Part shown: one piece after another, positions 1-9,695 of the stretch
Numbering within the stretch: the first letter of the stretch is position 1
Layout: every line of letters begins with the position of its first letter
Source: JANQFM01 sp035471925
GTDB lineage: Bacteria > Acidobacteriota > UBA6911 > RPQK01 > DATIPO01
Length of the DNA: 64,000 nt
Assembly: GCA_035471925.1 (NCBI GenBank)
Contig: DATIPO010000327.1
Span: forward strand, 1 to 64,000
Reading direction: 5' to 3'
Position numbers and translations under genes: made by a program
Notes under the pieces: generated by a model
The model's input: the letters and a program-made list of their open reading frames with translations, nothing else
Told to the model about the DNA's origin: nothing
Databases searched by the model: none

Positions 1-2510
1 GCGTTGAGCCAGAAGAAGGCCAGCAGCGACCAAGGCCACAGCAAGGAGGTGTAGGCCTTGCGGTCGAAGATCCGGGTCGAGGTCAGCTTGCGGAACCACA
101 GCCAGAGCGCCAGCAGTCCCGCGGCCGAGGAGAGGTCGGCCGGGTTGGCCAGGGGCAGAAAAGGCAGCGGGGCCGCGTCCCCTGAGTTGGCCGCTCCCAG
201 AACGATGAAGGCGAAGACCAGGATCGCGGGCACCAAGCTCGACTTCAGGTAGGCCCTGCCAAAGGGCGTCCACGGCCAGGAGGGGCGATCGGCGGCCCAG
301 GCCAAGAAGGCCAGGACGCAGGACGAACTCAGGAGCCGCGCGGCAAACACCCAAGACTCGCCATGCAGGGCCGTCCAATGGCCGGTCTGCCAACTCGCTT
401 CCCAAACCAGAAGGGGCGTGAAAAGGACGACCAAGCCGGCGTGGAGCGTCGCGGCCAGCCGACTCGACAGCGAGTCCTCCTGTCGCCGCAGAGCGATGAG
501 CAGGACTGCTCCCACCAGCGGCCAGGCCGCCCATCCGGCGTAGGCCGAGGGATGAGGAATGAAGAGAGGCAGAGCCAGCAGGTGGAAGAGGGCTCCGGGA
601 AGAAGAAACAAGGCCAGCCGGCGGCCTGCCGACCAAGACAAGCGCTTGCCCAGGCCCTCCAGAGTCAGGGCCGTGAGGGCCCAGGCGACGAGGTTGACGT
701 GGTGCCGATAGTCGAACTCGACAAAATCCCAAATCTCGGCCCAAAGGCCGGCCATCCAGCAAAGGCTGCCCCAGGCCAGCATCAGATAGGAGGTGAGTCT
801 TCCGAAGAGTCCGCTGCCCTTGCGGCTGGGCCGCAGACAGAAAGCGATGAATCCCGCCGAAAGGGTGAGGATGGCGAACCCCGCGAAGCGGCCGTTGGCG
901 ATGGCCGTTTCCGGAGCGCGTCCCGAGAAGCTGTCGGCGAAGGCCAGCACCGCGGCGACCTGGAGCGCGATGCCGGTCACCTGTGCCAGGACGCGATGCC
1001 GCCGGACGCCTACCCACATCAGTCCGGCGCCTTGCAGCGCCCACAGCGAGGTGATGACGTAGGGATCCTCGAAGGCGAAGGGAATGAAGAGGATGGAGAA
1101 GGCCACGCTCAAGGCTAGAAAGACCTCGACCAGGTGCTTCAAGTGGGCGGGACCGCGCCGACGCAGCCAGACGCTGCTGAGAGCGTAGAAAAGCCCCAGG
1201 GCCAAGGACGTCCAGGCCAGGCCGTAGCGGGTGTCGTAAACCATGGCCGCCTGCAGGATGAGGGTCATGGCGGGAGTCGCGAATACGATGCCTTCATCGG
1301 AGATCCAGTTGAGTGCGCCAGACGGCTGACGGTTGCGCCAGGCGTGGACGACCGACTGCACGACGTAGAAGAGGAAGAACAGCACCAGGAAGGGCTCGGT
1401 GGTGGCGAAATCGTCCGGCTGGTAGCGCAGCGCCCCCCAGATCGAGCCTACGCCGAAAGTGAAGGTGAATCCGAGCAGTGTCAGCATCCGCCAGGGCCGC
1501 AACCAGCAGATCAAGAAGATCACGGCGTTGAGCAGGGCATAGTAGCTGAAAAGGACCACGTGGTTCCCCTGCTGACTGGAGGCCGCGATGGGTGCCAGAA
1601 AGCCGCCTACCATCGCCAGCGCCGCCAGGGCCAGCGAATTCTGGGGGACGGCCAGCCAAACCAGCAGTCCCGAGAGTCCGGCCAGCAGGACGAAGGCCAA
1701 CTCTCCGGGAATAAGGGAGTAGATGCGGAAGGCGAAGAAGACGGTGATGTAGAGCGCGCCGACGCCTCCTCCTTGGAGGGTCAGTGCGAATCCGCGGCGT
1801 CGGCCGCGCAAGCGCCAGCCCAGGCCCAGCAGGGCGGCTCCGATCAGGGCCGCCAGCACCAGCCGAGCCTGCACTGAAACCAGATTGTTGTCGATGGCAT
1901 ACTTGGCCAGCAGCGACACCCCCACCAGCAGAATGAGGATGCCCACGCGGGCCACCGTATTCCCTCCCAAGAGCATCTGGCGCAGGCTGTCAAAGAAGGA
2001 GTCGAGGCTGCTCGCCGAGGACTTCCCGGAACTCTCCCACTGGAAGAGAGGAGGCTTGGCATCTTGCGGGCGGCCGCTGCGAAGCTCCTCGGCCAGCCGT
2101 CCAGCCTTCTGGCGTCCGCTGGCGGCCGGATGCGGCACGGCGGGCTGGTCCTGGGCAGGACGGCGGGGAGGTTCTTCTGCTCCCTGGGACGGTCGGACTT
2201 GCCCAGGTGCGGGTTGGGGCTGAGCGGACGGTGCAGCGGATGCTGGGGCTGCCGCTTGAGAGGCGGAGCCGGCACCGGATTCCTGAGTCTCACCCTGGGC
2301 AGCAGGCCGGTCTTGCCGCCTGCCTTCTAGCCTCGTCAGACGGCCTTCCAACCGGCCTACCAGTTGCGTAAGGGTCTCCACCTGGCTCGACAACTCCCAC
2401 AGGCGGAAGACCGCAAGGCCCAGCAGCAGGCCCGCTGCGGCGCCTCCCAGGCCCCGCAACAGGATCGCTCCAACGATCAAGCCAACGACGGCAAAGACTA
2501 GATGTCTCAA
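1..2510 (-). CDS. DUF2339 family multi-pass membrane protein (C-terminus cut off by window edge)
   Basis: A continuous minus-strand frame runs from a TTG at 2510 (purine-rich AGGGAAG about 6 bases upstream) to the left edge without a stop, giving about 836 residues. The N-terminus has a hydrophobic segment (VVGLIVGAILLRGLGG), then a coiled stretch and a long Ala/Pro/Gln-rich disordered linker. After this comes NTVARVGILILLVGVSLLAK followed by YAIDNN, the typical entry to the DUF2339 domain, and then many hydrophobic helices. DUF2339 proteins are large inner-membrane proteins of unknown function, usually around 800-1000 residues, so most of the gene is here. The start codon is uncertain because no in-frame stop lies close upstream. 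Family call is from recognition of the motif and helix pattern; no function is claimed. Confidence 0.8.
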   Translation of the reverse strand, partial: MRHLVFAVVGLIVGAILLRGLGGAAAGLLLGLAVFRLWELSSQVETLTQLVGRLEGRLTRLEGRRQDRPAAQGETQESGAGSASQAAAPASAAPSAQPQPAPGQVRPSQGAEEPPRRPAQDQPAVPHPAASGRQKAGRLAEELRSGRPQDAKPPLFQWESSGKSSASSLDSFFDSLRQMLLGGNTVARVGILILLVGVSLLAKYAIDNNLVSVQARLVLAALIGAALLGLGWRLRGRRRGFALTLQGGGVGALYITVFFAFRIYSLIPGELAFVLLAGLSGLLVWLAVPQNSLALAALAMVGGFLAPIAASSQQGNHVVLFSYYALLNAVIFLICWLRPWRMLTLLGFTFTFGVGSIWGALRYQPDDFATTEPFLVLFFLFYVVQSVVHAWRNRQPSGALNWISDEGIVFATPAMTLILQAAMVYDTRYGLAWTSLALGLFYALSSVWLRRRGPAHLKHLVEVFLALSVAFSILFIPFAFEDPYVITSLWALQGAGLMWVGVRRHRVLAQVTGIALQVAAVLAFADSFSGRAPETAIANGRFAGFAILTLSAGFIAFCLRPSRKGSGLFGRLTSYLMLAWGSLCWMAGLWAEIWDFVEFDYRHHVNLVAWALTALTLEGLGKRLSWSAGRRLALFLLPGALFHLLALPLFIPHPSAYAGWAAWPLVGAVLLIALRRQEDSLSSRLAATLHAGLVVLFTPLLVWEASWQTGHWTALHGESWVFAARLLSSSCVLAFLAWAADRPSWPWTPFGRAYLKSSLVPAILVFAFIVLGAANSGDAAPLPFLPLANPADLSSAAGLLALWLWFRKLTSTRIFDRKAYTSLLWPWSLLAFFWLN

Positions 2511-2724
2511 GATCTTCCCTTGGCCGATTCGGTTCGCCTCGTCGGCCTTCCGCGGCTTAAGAGCAGCGAGTGAGCGCCGCCGGCGGAACCGGTCGTCCGA
2601 GAGGATGGGTGAATCGTTTCCAGAGTCTATCAGCGCGCATTCCCCTCAGCAACGCCGAAACAGACGGGTTGATTGGGCTCCCAACAGCACGTGGAAACGG
2701 GAAAGACCCGTTTTCAGCAACCGG
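2511..2724. other. Intergenic gap with no recognised element
   Basis: About 210 bases separate the DUF2339 gene from the end of the molybdopterin-subunit gene, both on the minus strand. I saw no convincing terminator or promoter. It must contain the promoter of the DUF2339 gene if that gene is transcribed separately. Confidence 0.4.
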
Positions 2725-4968
2725 TCAGTGAGGGGAGGAGTTCTGCAGACCGTCGGGGACCATGGGGAGGTCCCGTCGGCGGACGCCGGTGGCGTCGAAG
2801 ATGGCGTTGCTGACGGCTGGAGCCACGGCCACAATAGGCGTCTCGCCGGCGCCGGCCGATGACAGGTCCTTGCGGTTGATGGCAGCCACCTCGACCTGCG
2901 GCGTATCGCTGAAGCGGGGGACGCGGTAGCCCGAGAGGCGCGGATTGAGGATCTTGCCCTCCGCGAAGTCGATGTATTCGAAGAGAGCCCCGCCCAAGCC
3001 TTGGATCAGGGCCCCTTCCACCTGGTTGTGGAGGTGGACGGGATTGACTACGGCTCCGCACTCGAAGGCGGCGGCCAGACGCTCCACGCGCACTTGCCCG
3101 TCGGTCACCGAAACCTCGGCGCAGGTGGCGATATAGCCCCCCTTCTCGAAGCCTCCCGCGATGCCGCAGCCGCGTCCCTTGTGCGCTTTGCGGTCGGTCC
3201 ATCGGAAGACCTCGGCGGCCCTCTTGAGGACGGCGGTGAGCCGAGCGTCCTTAAGGTTTCGGAGACGGAACTTCAGGGGATCGATCTTGAGCTTGCGGGC
3301 CATTTCGTCCATTTGGACTTCGCGGGCGAAATGATTGGCGGTGGCGGCCAGTCCGCGATAGGAGCCTTGAGGCAAGGGCGAGCGGGCGGGATGGAATTCG
3401 ATGTGCTGGTTGGGCACTTGGTAGAGCGTCTCGATGGCTGAACCGCCCGAGTTGTAGTTGTGGAATTCCCAGGCCGTCAGGCGTCCCTCCTGAGTGACGC
3501 CGCTGCGGACTTCGATGACGCCGCCGGGCCGGAAGTAGGCCCAGCGGAATTCCTCTTCGCGCGTCCACACCAGTTTGACCGGCTTGCCGGCTGACTTGGC
3601 CAGGCGCGCGGCTTCAAGGGCCGCTTCGCCAGTGTGCTTGCCTCCGTAGCCCGAACCGGTGTCGGGCATGATGACCCGCACTTTCTCGACCGGCATTTGA
3701 AAGGCCTCGGCCAGTTCGTCGCGCACGCCGAAGGGGCGTTGGGTGCCCGTCCAGACGGTGAGCTTGCCGTTCTCCCAGCGCGCCAGCGCGGCCCGGGGCT
3801 CCAGCGGGACGTGGGCGATGTAATTGATGTGGAAGGTGTTCTCCAGAGTCTGATCAGCGGCCTTGAGGCCGTCCTCCACGGAACCGGCCACGTGGGGTTC
3901 CCGTCCGCGCCAGCCCCTTGACTCGACAGGGTTGTCTTTAAAGTACTGGAAGATTTCCTGACGCGAGGGCTGCTCGGGAATCTCCCACTCAGCCTGGATG
4001 GCGTCGAGAGCGGCACGGGCCGTGGGAGCATCGGGGGCGGTCAGGCCCACGAAACTGCCGTCGCGGACGACCTTCACGCCCTCCATCGCGGTAGCCTTGG
4101 ACGTGTCGAGCGACCGCATCGTAGCTTCGTAGGCTGGCGGACGGAGCACCTTGCCGTGGAGCATCCCGGGAAGCGACATGTCGGAGACGTAGTGATGCCG
4201 GCCAGTCACGAAAGCACGTCCGTTGACTTTGGCTTGGGAGCGGCCCAGGACTGACCACTCCTGAGTCGGCGTGAGCGGCTGGTTCTCGTCCACTGTCTTG
4301 ACCAGCTTCTGTCCTTGGGTGAGCTGGCCGTAACTCAGAGATTTGCCGGTTTCAGGGTTGGTGACCTGACCGTTTGCGGCCTTGAGCTTCTCTCGGCCGG
4401 TTTGCCATTTTTCGGCAGCCAGGTCGATCAGCGTTTCCCGGGCCGCCGCGGACACTTTGCGCAGTTGGGGTCCCATGCGCGGCGTCGATTGGCTGCCAAA
4501 GGTGCCGCGGTCATAGGGCACCACGTCGGTATCGCCCATGATCATCTGGATGGACTCGAAGGGAACGCGCAGTTCCTCGGCTACGGCTTGGGCCAGCGAC
4601 GTGCGGATGTTCTGGCCCACTTCGACCTTGCCGGTGTAGACGGTGACGGAACCGTCCTCGGAAATGTGCAGCCAGGCGCTGATCTCCTCGGGCGTCCCGC
4701 GTCGGCGTCGGCGTCCGCCGCCGCTTTCCTGGGGTCCGGAAAAGGCGTCGGGAAGCAGGAATCCGACGGCAATGCCGGCTCCGAAGAGTTCCACGAAGCG
4801 CCGGCGCGAGAGCTCGAAATGTTCAGGGGTGCCTCCGCCGGTCTCATCGGATGCACGGGAGCGCGTGCGCCCCGAAGTCTGAGCCGGGGAATGCCGCGGG
4901 TAGCTCTCCAGCTCAAGCTGTCTGCGTCTTTCGTTGGCCCGATCCATGGGGCTCATCTGGCGGTTCAT
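2725..4968 (-). CDS. Xanthine dehydrogenase family molybdopterin-binding subunit (IorB-like, Tat-exported)
   Basis: 747 residues. A twin-arginine signal sits unusually far in (SRRRFVELFGAGIAVGF at about 54-70), preceded by some 50 polar residues, so the mature enzyme should be periplasmic. The body is a full-length molybdenum hydroxylase large subunit: a ferredoxin-like subdomain starts around 95 (VYTGKVEVGQNIRTSLAQAV), Gly-rich cofactor loops follow (GSGYGGKHTGEAALEAARLA), and the catalytic Glu of the GAGE motif is at about 709. Single-polypeptide subunits of this type (isoquinoline 1-oxidoreductase beta family) work with a separate 2Fe-2S protein and no FAD subunit; that partner is the next gene upstream, overlapping by 4 bases (ATGA). 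Substrate cannot be told from sequence; aldehydes and N-heterocycles are typical. No cytochrome partner is adjacent. Confidence 0.9.
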   Translation of the reverse strand: MNRQMSPMDRANERRRQLELESYPRHSPAQTSGRTRSRASDETGGGTPEHFELSRRRFVELFGAGIAVGFLLPDAFSGPQESGGGRRRRRGTPEEISAWLHISEDGSVTVYTGKVEVGQNIRTSLAQAVAEELRVPFESIQMIMGDTDVVPYDRGTFGSQSTPRMGPQLRKVSAAARETLIDLAAEKWQTGREKLKAANGQVTNPETGKSLSYGQLTQGQKLVKTVDENQPLTPTQEWSVLGRSQAKVNGRAFVTGRHHYVSDMSLPGMLHGKVLRPPAYEATMRSLDTSKATAMEGVKVVRDGSFVGLTAPDAPTARAALDAIQAEWEIPEQPSRQEIFQYFKDNPVESRGWRGREPHVAGSVEDGLKAADQTLENTFHINYIAHVPLEPRAALARWENGKLTVWTGTQRPFGVRDELAEAFQMPVEKVRVIMPDTGSGYGGKHTGEAALEAARLAKSAGKPVKLVWTREEEFRWAYFRPGGVIEVRSGVTQEGRLTAWEFHNYNSGGSAIETLYQVPNQHIEFHPARSPLPQGSYRGLAATANHFAREVQMDEMARKLKIDPLKFRLRNLKDARLTAVLKRAAEVFRWTDRKAHKGRGCGIAGGFEKGGYIATCAEVSVTDGQVRVERLAAAFECGAVVNPVHLHNQVEGALIQGLGGALFEYIDFAEGKILNPRLSGYRVPRFSDTPQVEVAAINRKDLSSAGAGETPIVAVAPAVSNAIFDATGVRRRDLPMVPDGLQNSSPH

Positions 4969-5444
4969 TGGCTACCTCCCGTGGAGGGCTCGGCGCTTCG
5001 CAGGATGGCCCTGAGGATGCGCGGATAAGTGCCGCAGCGGCACACATTGCCGTTCATGAACTCGACGACCTCCTGGCGGGTGGGCTGGGCATTTTGCTGC
5101 AGCAGGGCGCTGGCGGACAGGATCATGCCCGGCGTGCAGTAGCCGCACTGAAAGGCGTCCTCTTGCAGGAAGGCCTCCTGCAGGGGGTGCAGGCCATCGT
5201 CTTTGGCCAGTCCTTCAATGGTGGTGACGGGTTTGCCTTGAGCGGCTTCCACCGGAGTGATGCAAGAGCGCACCGGCTTGCCGTCCACAAGGACCGTGCA
5301 AGCCCCGCACTGGCCTTCGCCGCAGCCGTACTTGGCCCCGGTCAGCCCGGCCTGATCGCGCAGGACTTCCAGCAGACTTTGTTGAGGGTCGGCGTCGATG
5401 GCCGCCTCCCCTTCGTTGACGAAGAGCTTCTTGATTCGCGGCAT
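4965..5444 (-). CDS. (2Fe-2S)-binding small subunit of a molybdenum hydroxylase (IorA-like)
   Basis: 159 residues with both clusters of the family. The plant-ferredoxin-type cluster uses Cys41, 46, 49 and 61 (YGCGEGQCGACTVLVDG then SC); the second cluster uses Cys100, 103, 135 and 137 (FQCGYCTPGM and NVCRCGTYPR). Length is normal. It has no signal peptide, so it presumably folds with the Tat-signal-bearing large subunit and is exported as a complex (inference from similar systems). It carries electrons from the molybdenum site to an unknown acceptor. The stop overlaps the start of the large subunit gene by 4 bases, indicating translational coupling. Confidence 0.93.
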   Translation of the reverse strand: MPRIKKLFVNEGEAAIDADPQQSLLEVLRDQAGLTGAKYGCGEGQCGACTVLVDGKPVRSCITPVEAAQGKPVTTIEGLAKDDGLHPLQEAFLQEDAFQCGYCTPGMILSASALLQQNAQPTRQEVVEFMNGNVCRCGTYPRILRAILRSAEPSTGGSQ

Positions 5445-5537
5445 CCCAGCCTCCTTGGTGTTCCAACGACTTTAGCAAAGCCGCAGCACATCCCGCAAAG
5501 ACAGCGGGACGTCAGGCGGGTCCAGCAAGAGCGACCG

Positions 5538-6827
5538 TCAAACCTCGACCGAAACCTTGTGGATGCCGGTGGAGCCGCTGGGGAAGCTGCCGGTGTAGCT
5601 TTCTGGTTGACGTTTCCCGGAGGCGTCGCGGGTACGGACGGCCAGGGTGTAGGAACCCCGCGCGGACGGCTTCCACAGCCAGCGCCACGTGGTCCATGCA
5701 TTGGGCCGGCGTGAGCTCGTCAGTTCGGCTTCATGCCAGGTGTCTTGACCGTCACAGGAGATCTCGACAGCCCCGACGGCCTGGCCGCCGCAGTAGGCGA
5801 TGCCTTCAACTACCCATATTCCCGATCCCCGAGTATCGCCGGCAGCGGCACTTGTTTCCGCTGTTGTGGTTTCCTGAGGTATCGCATCTTGCTGCTGGGA
5901 AAAGAAGTGCTCGCCATGGCCTCGGTCGCCCGGCCGACTCGGCCTCTCGTCTTCCCGGCCGAGCCTGTCAACGCGATCGATACGCGACATCATGCGGACG
6001 TCGCAGGAATCGCTCCAGCCCTGGTTCTCCCAGTATCCGCCGACATTGCGCGAGGTGATCTCGATGCGCTCCAGCCACTTGGGCTGCTTCATGCCGTACT
6101 TGCCAGGCAGCAGCACCCGGGCTGGGAAGCCGTGTTCACGGGGCAGCCGTCGTCCATTCATCTCGTAGGCGAGATAGGCCTCCGGGTCCAGCCCCACCTC
6201 CAAAGGAACGCTGGAGAAGAAGCCGTCACGAGCCCGGAAGACCACCCGAAGATGATCCATGTCCGCGGCGGGCTGGCCCTTTCCAACGGGCGAAGGGGAG
6301 GGGGCTTGGCCAGATGCTGTCGAAAGGACCGCGGCTTCGGTTTCGCCTGCGGCGCTGTCGTCTCGTGCCTGCTCGGCGGATGTGCGGTTCAGGCCAGGAC
6401 CTCCAGCCGCTGTGGTTCCCAGCAGTCTCTCCAGCAACGGCGCCAGTGCCGCCGCCGTCCACTCGGCGTTGCCCACCGCTGCCCCGCCCACCGGGTTCTC
6501 GATGCACATGAAGGTCTTGGGCAGCCGCCGCGACGGCAGCGCCATGAGATCCTGGTAGGTGAGTTCGAAAGCCGTTTCCGAATCGCCGCCGAAGGCAAGC
6601 TTCCACGTCTCCAGATCGACCTCGGGCCGATATCCGAGGTAGATCGAAACTTTGTAGAAGTCCTTGATGGGTGTCAGATAGCGAACAACCCGCTGCTTCA
6701 GTTCTTGAGGCCTTTGCCTCCACCAGCGATAGGCCCACCATCCCCCGGCGGCAGTGACCGCCAGCGCCAAAAACCGCCTCCGCCCGGCTTTTTTGCGGCG
6801 TTTCTCCAAATCTTGGTCGAACAGCAT
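5538..6827 (-). CDS. Sulfite-oxidase-family molybdopterin oxidoreductase
   Basis: 429 residues. An N-terminal Tat-like signal/anchor (GRRRFLALAVTAAGGWWAY, about 15-33) suggests export. The molybdenum-cofactor domain follows, with the presumed Mo-ligand Cys108 in TFMCIENPVGG and the later block FPARVLLPGKYGMKQPKWLE. The C-terminus (VEGIAYCGGQAVGAVEIS onward) is the Ig-like dimerisation domain of sulfite oxidases. Two low-complexity inserts are unusual: about 138-195 (Ala/Ser/Thr/Glu-rich) and about 285-330 (Arg/Asp/Gly then Gln/Thr/Ala-rich). The gene lies 93 bases upstream of the 2Fe-2S subunit gene on the same strand. Sulfite or another S-/N-oxide-type substrate is possible; the reaction is not determined by the sequence. 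Confidence 0.85.
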   Translation of the reverse strand: MLFDQDLEKRRKKAGRRRFLALAVTAAGGWWAYRWWRQRPQELKQRVVRYLTPIKDFYKVSIYLGYRPEVDLETWKLAFGGDSETAFELTYQDLMALPSRRLPKTFMCIENPVGGAAVGNAEWTAAALAPLLERLLGTTAAGGPGLNRTSAEQARDDSAAGETEAAVLSTASGQAPSPSPVGKGQPAADMDHLRVVFRARDGFFSSVPLEVGLDPEAYLAYEMNGRRLPREHGFPARVLLPGKYGMKQPKWLERIEITSRNVGGYWENQGWSDSCDVRMMSRIDRVDRLGREDERPSRPGDRGHGEHFFSQQQDAIPQETTTAETSAAAGDTRGSGIWVVEGIAYCGGQAVGAVEISCDGQDTWHEAELTSSRRPNAWTTWRWLWKPSARGSYTLAVRTRDASGKRQPESYTGSFPSGSTGIHKVSVEV

Positions 6828-6989
6828 GGGATTTGTTCTAAATACCCCTTCTTCACAGACGTCCCGCGTGTTCCTTGAGTTTCAGCCATTGAAGCGCCTC
6901 TCTCCGCGGCCCACCAACCAAACCGGTTGGCGGTGAGTCTCAGAAACATCGGGACGGAACCAAAAATCGGGACAGGGCCAAGCGCTCGA
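6828..6989. other. Divergent intergenic region
   Basis: This gap separates the minus-strand molybdoenzyme genes from the plus-strand permease, so it should carry promoters for both. I could not pick out convincing -35/-10 pairs. A TTG-initiated extension of the permease frame to 6927 is possible but lacks a ribosome binding site. Confidence 0.4.
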
Positions 6990-9461
6990 ATGGAGGGACT
7001 TGTGAGAGGACTGGTGCAGGATCTGAAGGTGGCCTATCGGCAGTTGGTGAAGAATGGATTGACCACGGTGGCTTCCTTGGCCACTTTGGCGCTGGGCATC
7101 GGAGCCAGCACCGCTATATTCAGCGTTGTGGAAGGGGTGCTGCTGCGTCCTCTGCCTTACCCTCAGCCCGATCAGATTGTGAGGGTCTGGCGGGTCAATG
7201 ACTCGGGCCGCCACGGCCCCTCCTCCGACCCCAATTACAAGGATTGGACTCAATGGTCGAGCCGCTTTCAGGCCTGGGCCCAGTACCGCGCCAGCACCAC
7301 ATCGGTGAGCGGGGGCAAAGAGCCGGTCCGCACGAGAGTGGCCACTGTGGAGGCCGACTTCTTTCCCATCATGGGCGTGGAGGCTGCCCTGGGACGCACC
7401 TTCGCTGGCGAGTCGCTGAGTACTGGCAGCGCTCCCGTGGCGGTGGTCAGCCAGGGATTCTGGAGACGCATGTTGGAGGGCAACCGCGACCTCTCCTCGC
7501 TCAAGCTCAACATTTCCAACACTGCCTACAGCATCATCGGCGTCATGCCGCCCGAGTTCAATTTTCCCCAGGGCAGCGAGATCTGGATTCCGCGCGAACT
7601 CCTTCCCGTCAACAACAGCCGCACCTCGCACAACTGGTACGTCATCGCACGCCTCAAGGAAGACTCCAACCTGCGCCAGGCCCAAGCCGAAATGGAGGCC
7701 ATCGGCCGACGCCAAGTCGAGATGTACGGCGACGATACCTGGCTGGTCGACATCGACGTCGTTCCCCTGCAAGAGGAACTGGTGGGCGATTACCGGACGC
7801 GCCTGTGGGTGCTGCTTGGAGCGGTGGGGATTCTGCTGCTGGTGGGATGCTTCAACATCGTCAACATTCTGCTGGCTCAGTCCTCGGGACGGCGGCGCGA
7901 GTTGGCCGTCCGCTCGGCGCTGGGGGCCGGACGCTGGAAACTGGCCCGCCAGTTCGTTACCGAAACCCTGCTGCTGAGCATTGCCGGCGCGGCTCTTGGA
8001 GTGATCGCGGCCCACTGGGGACTGCAGTTTCTGCTCAGCCTGGAACCGGGTGACCTGCCCCGCCTGGAGGAGATTCAACTGAACCTGCCAGTGCTGGCCT
8101 TCGCCAGCGGGCTGGCCCTGCTCATTGGATTGCTGCTGGGTCTGCTGCCCGTCTTCCAGTTCAGGGGAGCCAACCTGGCTTCGGCTCTCCAGCAGGGATC
8201 GCGCACTTATTCGGGCGGTCCCGGAAGAGCCCGGGCCCGCGGCGCCCTGGTGGTGATCCAGGTGGCCGTCACGCTGGTCCTGCTCGTAGGCGCGGGACTG
8301 CTGCTGCGCAGCTTTCAGCAGTTGATCTCGGTCGAACCCGGATTCGACGCCGAGGGCGGACTGGTCCTCTACCTCTCGCGCGCCTTCCCCGGCGACGAAG
8401 CCGAAAGCCGGCGGCTGGCCCAGGTCAACACCGAACTGATGGAACGGCTTGGTCAGATTCCCGGAGTGGAGGGAGTGGGCGGCATCACCGGCCTGCCCCT
8501 GTCCAACTTCGGCAACTTCGCCGACGGACTCTTTTTGATCGACAACGAGGGAATCACCGCCCGCGAGCCCTACAGCCGGGAACTGGTCCGCCGCTTTGAA
8601 GAGGCCGGCAACACCGGCTATGGCGAATTCCGAGTGGCCAGCGACGGCTATTTCCAGGCTATGGGCATTCCCTTGGTACGGGGACGCCTCTTCCAGCCCT
8701 CGGACGGGCCGGACGCGCCTCACGTGGCCGTCATCAGCCAGTCGCTGGCCCAGTCGCTGCCGGGAAGCGAACCCCTGGGACAGCGCATCCAGTTCGGCAA
8801 CATGGACGGCACCATGAAGCTGCTCACAGTGGTGGGGATCGTGGGCGACGTTCGTGACCGCAGCCTGGAAATGGAGCCCCGGCCCACCATCTATCTCAAC
8901 CAGCGCCAGCGTCCGCGGCGCACGGCCAACTTCACCATCCTGCTCGACGGAGACTTCGACCCGTCCTCGGTCACGGCCCAGGCTCGTGCCATCATCCAAG
9001 ACATTGACCCCAACCTGCCGGTGCAGTTCGAGAGGCTGGAGGCCATCTTCAGCTCTTCGCTTTCGGGGCGCCGCTTTTCCCTCATCCTGCTGGGAATCTT
9101 CGCCGCCTCGGCTCTGCTCCTGGCCGCCGTGGGCATCTTCGGCATGATGGCCTTCACGGTCAATGAGCGCCTCAAGGAGATCGGCATCCGCATGGCACTG
9201 GGCGCCGATCCCCGCCGCGTCCACCTGCGCTTCATCCGCCAGGCGGCACTGCTCACGGCAATCGGGATCGCGCTGGGCGCCCTGGCCGCCCTGGGACTCG
9301 CCCGCAGCGTGGAAAGCATGCTCCATCAGGTCAGCGCCCGCGATCCGCTCACTTTCGCGGCCGCCGCGCCCTTGATCTTGGTGGTGGCTCTGGCGGCCTG
9401 CTACATCCCGGCCCGCCGGGCCGTCCGCGTCGATCCCCTGCAAACCCTGCGTGAGGAGTAG
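6990..9461 (+). CDS. ADOP-type ABC transporter permease (MacB/FtsX family)
   Basis: About 823 residues from the ATG at 6990; a TTG at 6927 would add 21 residues, but the MEGLVRGLVQDLKVAYRQL start matches family N-termini. Two MacB-FtsX repeats are visible: TM1 (SLATLALGIGASTAIFSVVE), a large periplasmic MacB-core domain, three TM helices around GAVGILLLVGCFNIVNILLA, then a second soluble region and a final TM trio (LILLGIFAASALLLAAVGIF onward) ending PARRAVRVDPLQTLREE. This duplicated architecture is the Acidobacteria-enriched ADOP group. No ATPase gene is adjacent, so its partner lies elsewhere or is missing. Substrate unknown. Confidence 0.88.
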   Translation: MEGLVRGLVQDLKVAYRQLVKNGLTTVASLATLALGIGASTAIFSVVEGVLLRPLPYPQPDQIVRVWRVNDSGRHGPSSDPNYKDWTQWSSRFQAWAQYRASTTSVSGGKEPVRTRVATVEADFFPIMGVEAALGRTFAGESLSTGSAPVAVVSQGFWRRMLEGNRDLSSLKLNISNTAYSIIGVMPPEFNFPQGSEIWIPRELLPVNNSRTSHNWYVIARLKEDSNLRQAQAEMEAIGRRQVEMYGDDTWLVDIDVVPLQEELVGDYRTRLWVLLGAVGILLLVGCFNIVNILLAQSSGRRRELAVRSALGAGRWKLARQFVTETLLLSIAGAALGVIAAHWGLQFLLSLEPGDLPRLEEIQLNLPVLAFASGLALLIGLLLGLLPVFQFRGANLASALQQGSRTYSGGPGRARARGALVVIQVAVTLVLLVGAGLLLRSFQQLISVEPGFDAEGGLVLYLSRAFPGDEAESRRLAQVNTELMERLGQIPGVEGVGGITGLPLSNFGNFADGLFLIDNEGITAREPYSRELVRRFEEAGNTGYGEFRVASDGYFQAMGIPLVRGRLFQPSDGPDAPHVAVISQSLAQSLPGSEPLGQRIQFGNMDGTMKLLTVVGIVGDVRDRSLEMEPRPTIYLNQRQRPRRTANFTILLDGDFDPSSVTAQARAIIQDIDPNLPVQFERLEAIFSSSLSGRRFSLILLGIFAASALLLAAVGIFGMMAFTVNERLKEIGIRMALGADPRRVHLRFIRQAALLTAIGIALGALAALGLARSVESMLHQVSARDPLTFAAAAPLILVVALAACYIPARRAVRVDPLQTLREE

Positions 9462-9695
9462 ACACCACGCTATCGGCGACGGTCCGCAGTCTGTCTGCCC
9501 GGCAAGAACGGTTATTTGCCCTCTCCAGCACTTCACGGCTGGCCGTCCCGGCTCCTGTCATGCTGCCCCCGGTCATTCTCATCAGGGTTCCCGGCGGGCA
9601 AAACGGAAACAGCGAGAGCAGCCGGGCTTTTAACACGATCTTCATAATCAGCGGCTAGACTGCTCTCTTGGTAAACTTCGACAAGGAGGGCCGTT
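9462..9695. other. Intergenic leader of the PhoB/PhoR-like operon
   Basis: 234 bases with a strong ribosome binding site (AAGGAGG at 9683-9689) before the GTG start. One CTGTCAT half-site occurs at about 9555, but no second half-site at the proper 11-base spacing, so I do not call a pho box. Confidence 0.4.

Noticed and set aside
6882..9536. Long open frame antisense to the ADOP permease (884 codons)
   Set aside because: It mirrors the permease gene codon by codon in a high-GC sequence, is Gln/His/Gly-rich and has no recognisable domain.
9555..9580. PhoB box upstream of the PhoB-like gene
   Set aside because: Only one CTGTCAT half-site; the second is not at the required 11-base spacing.
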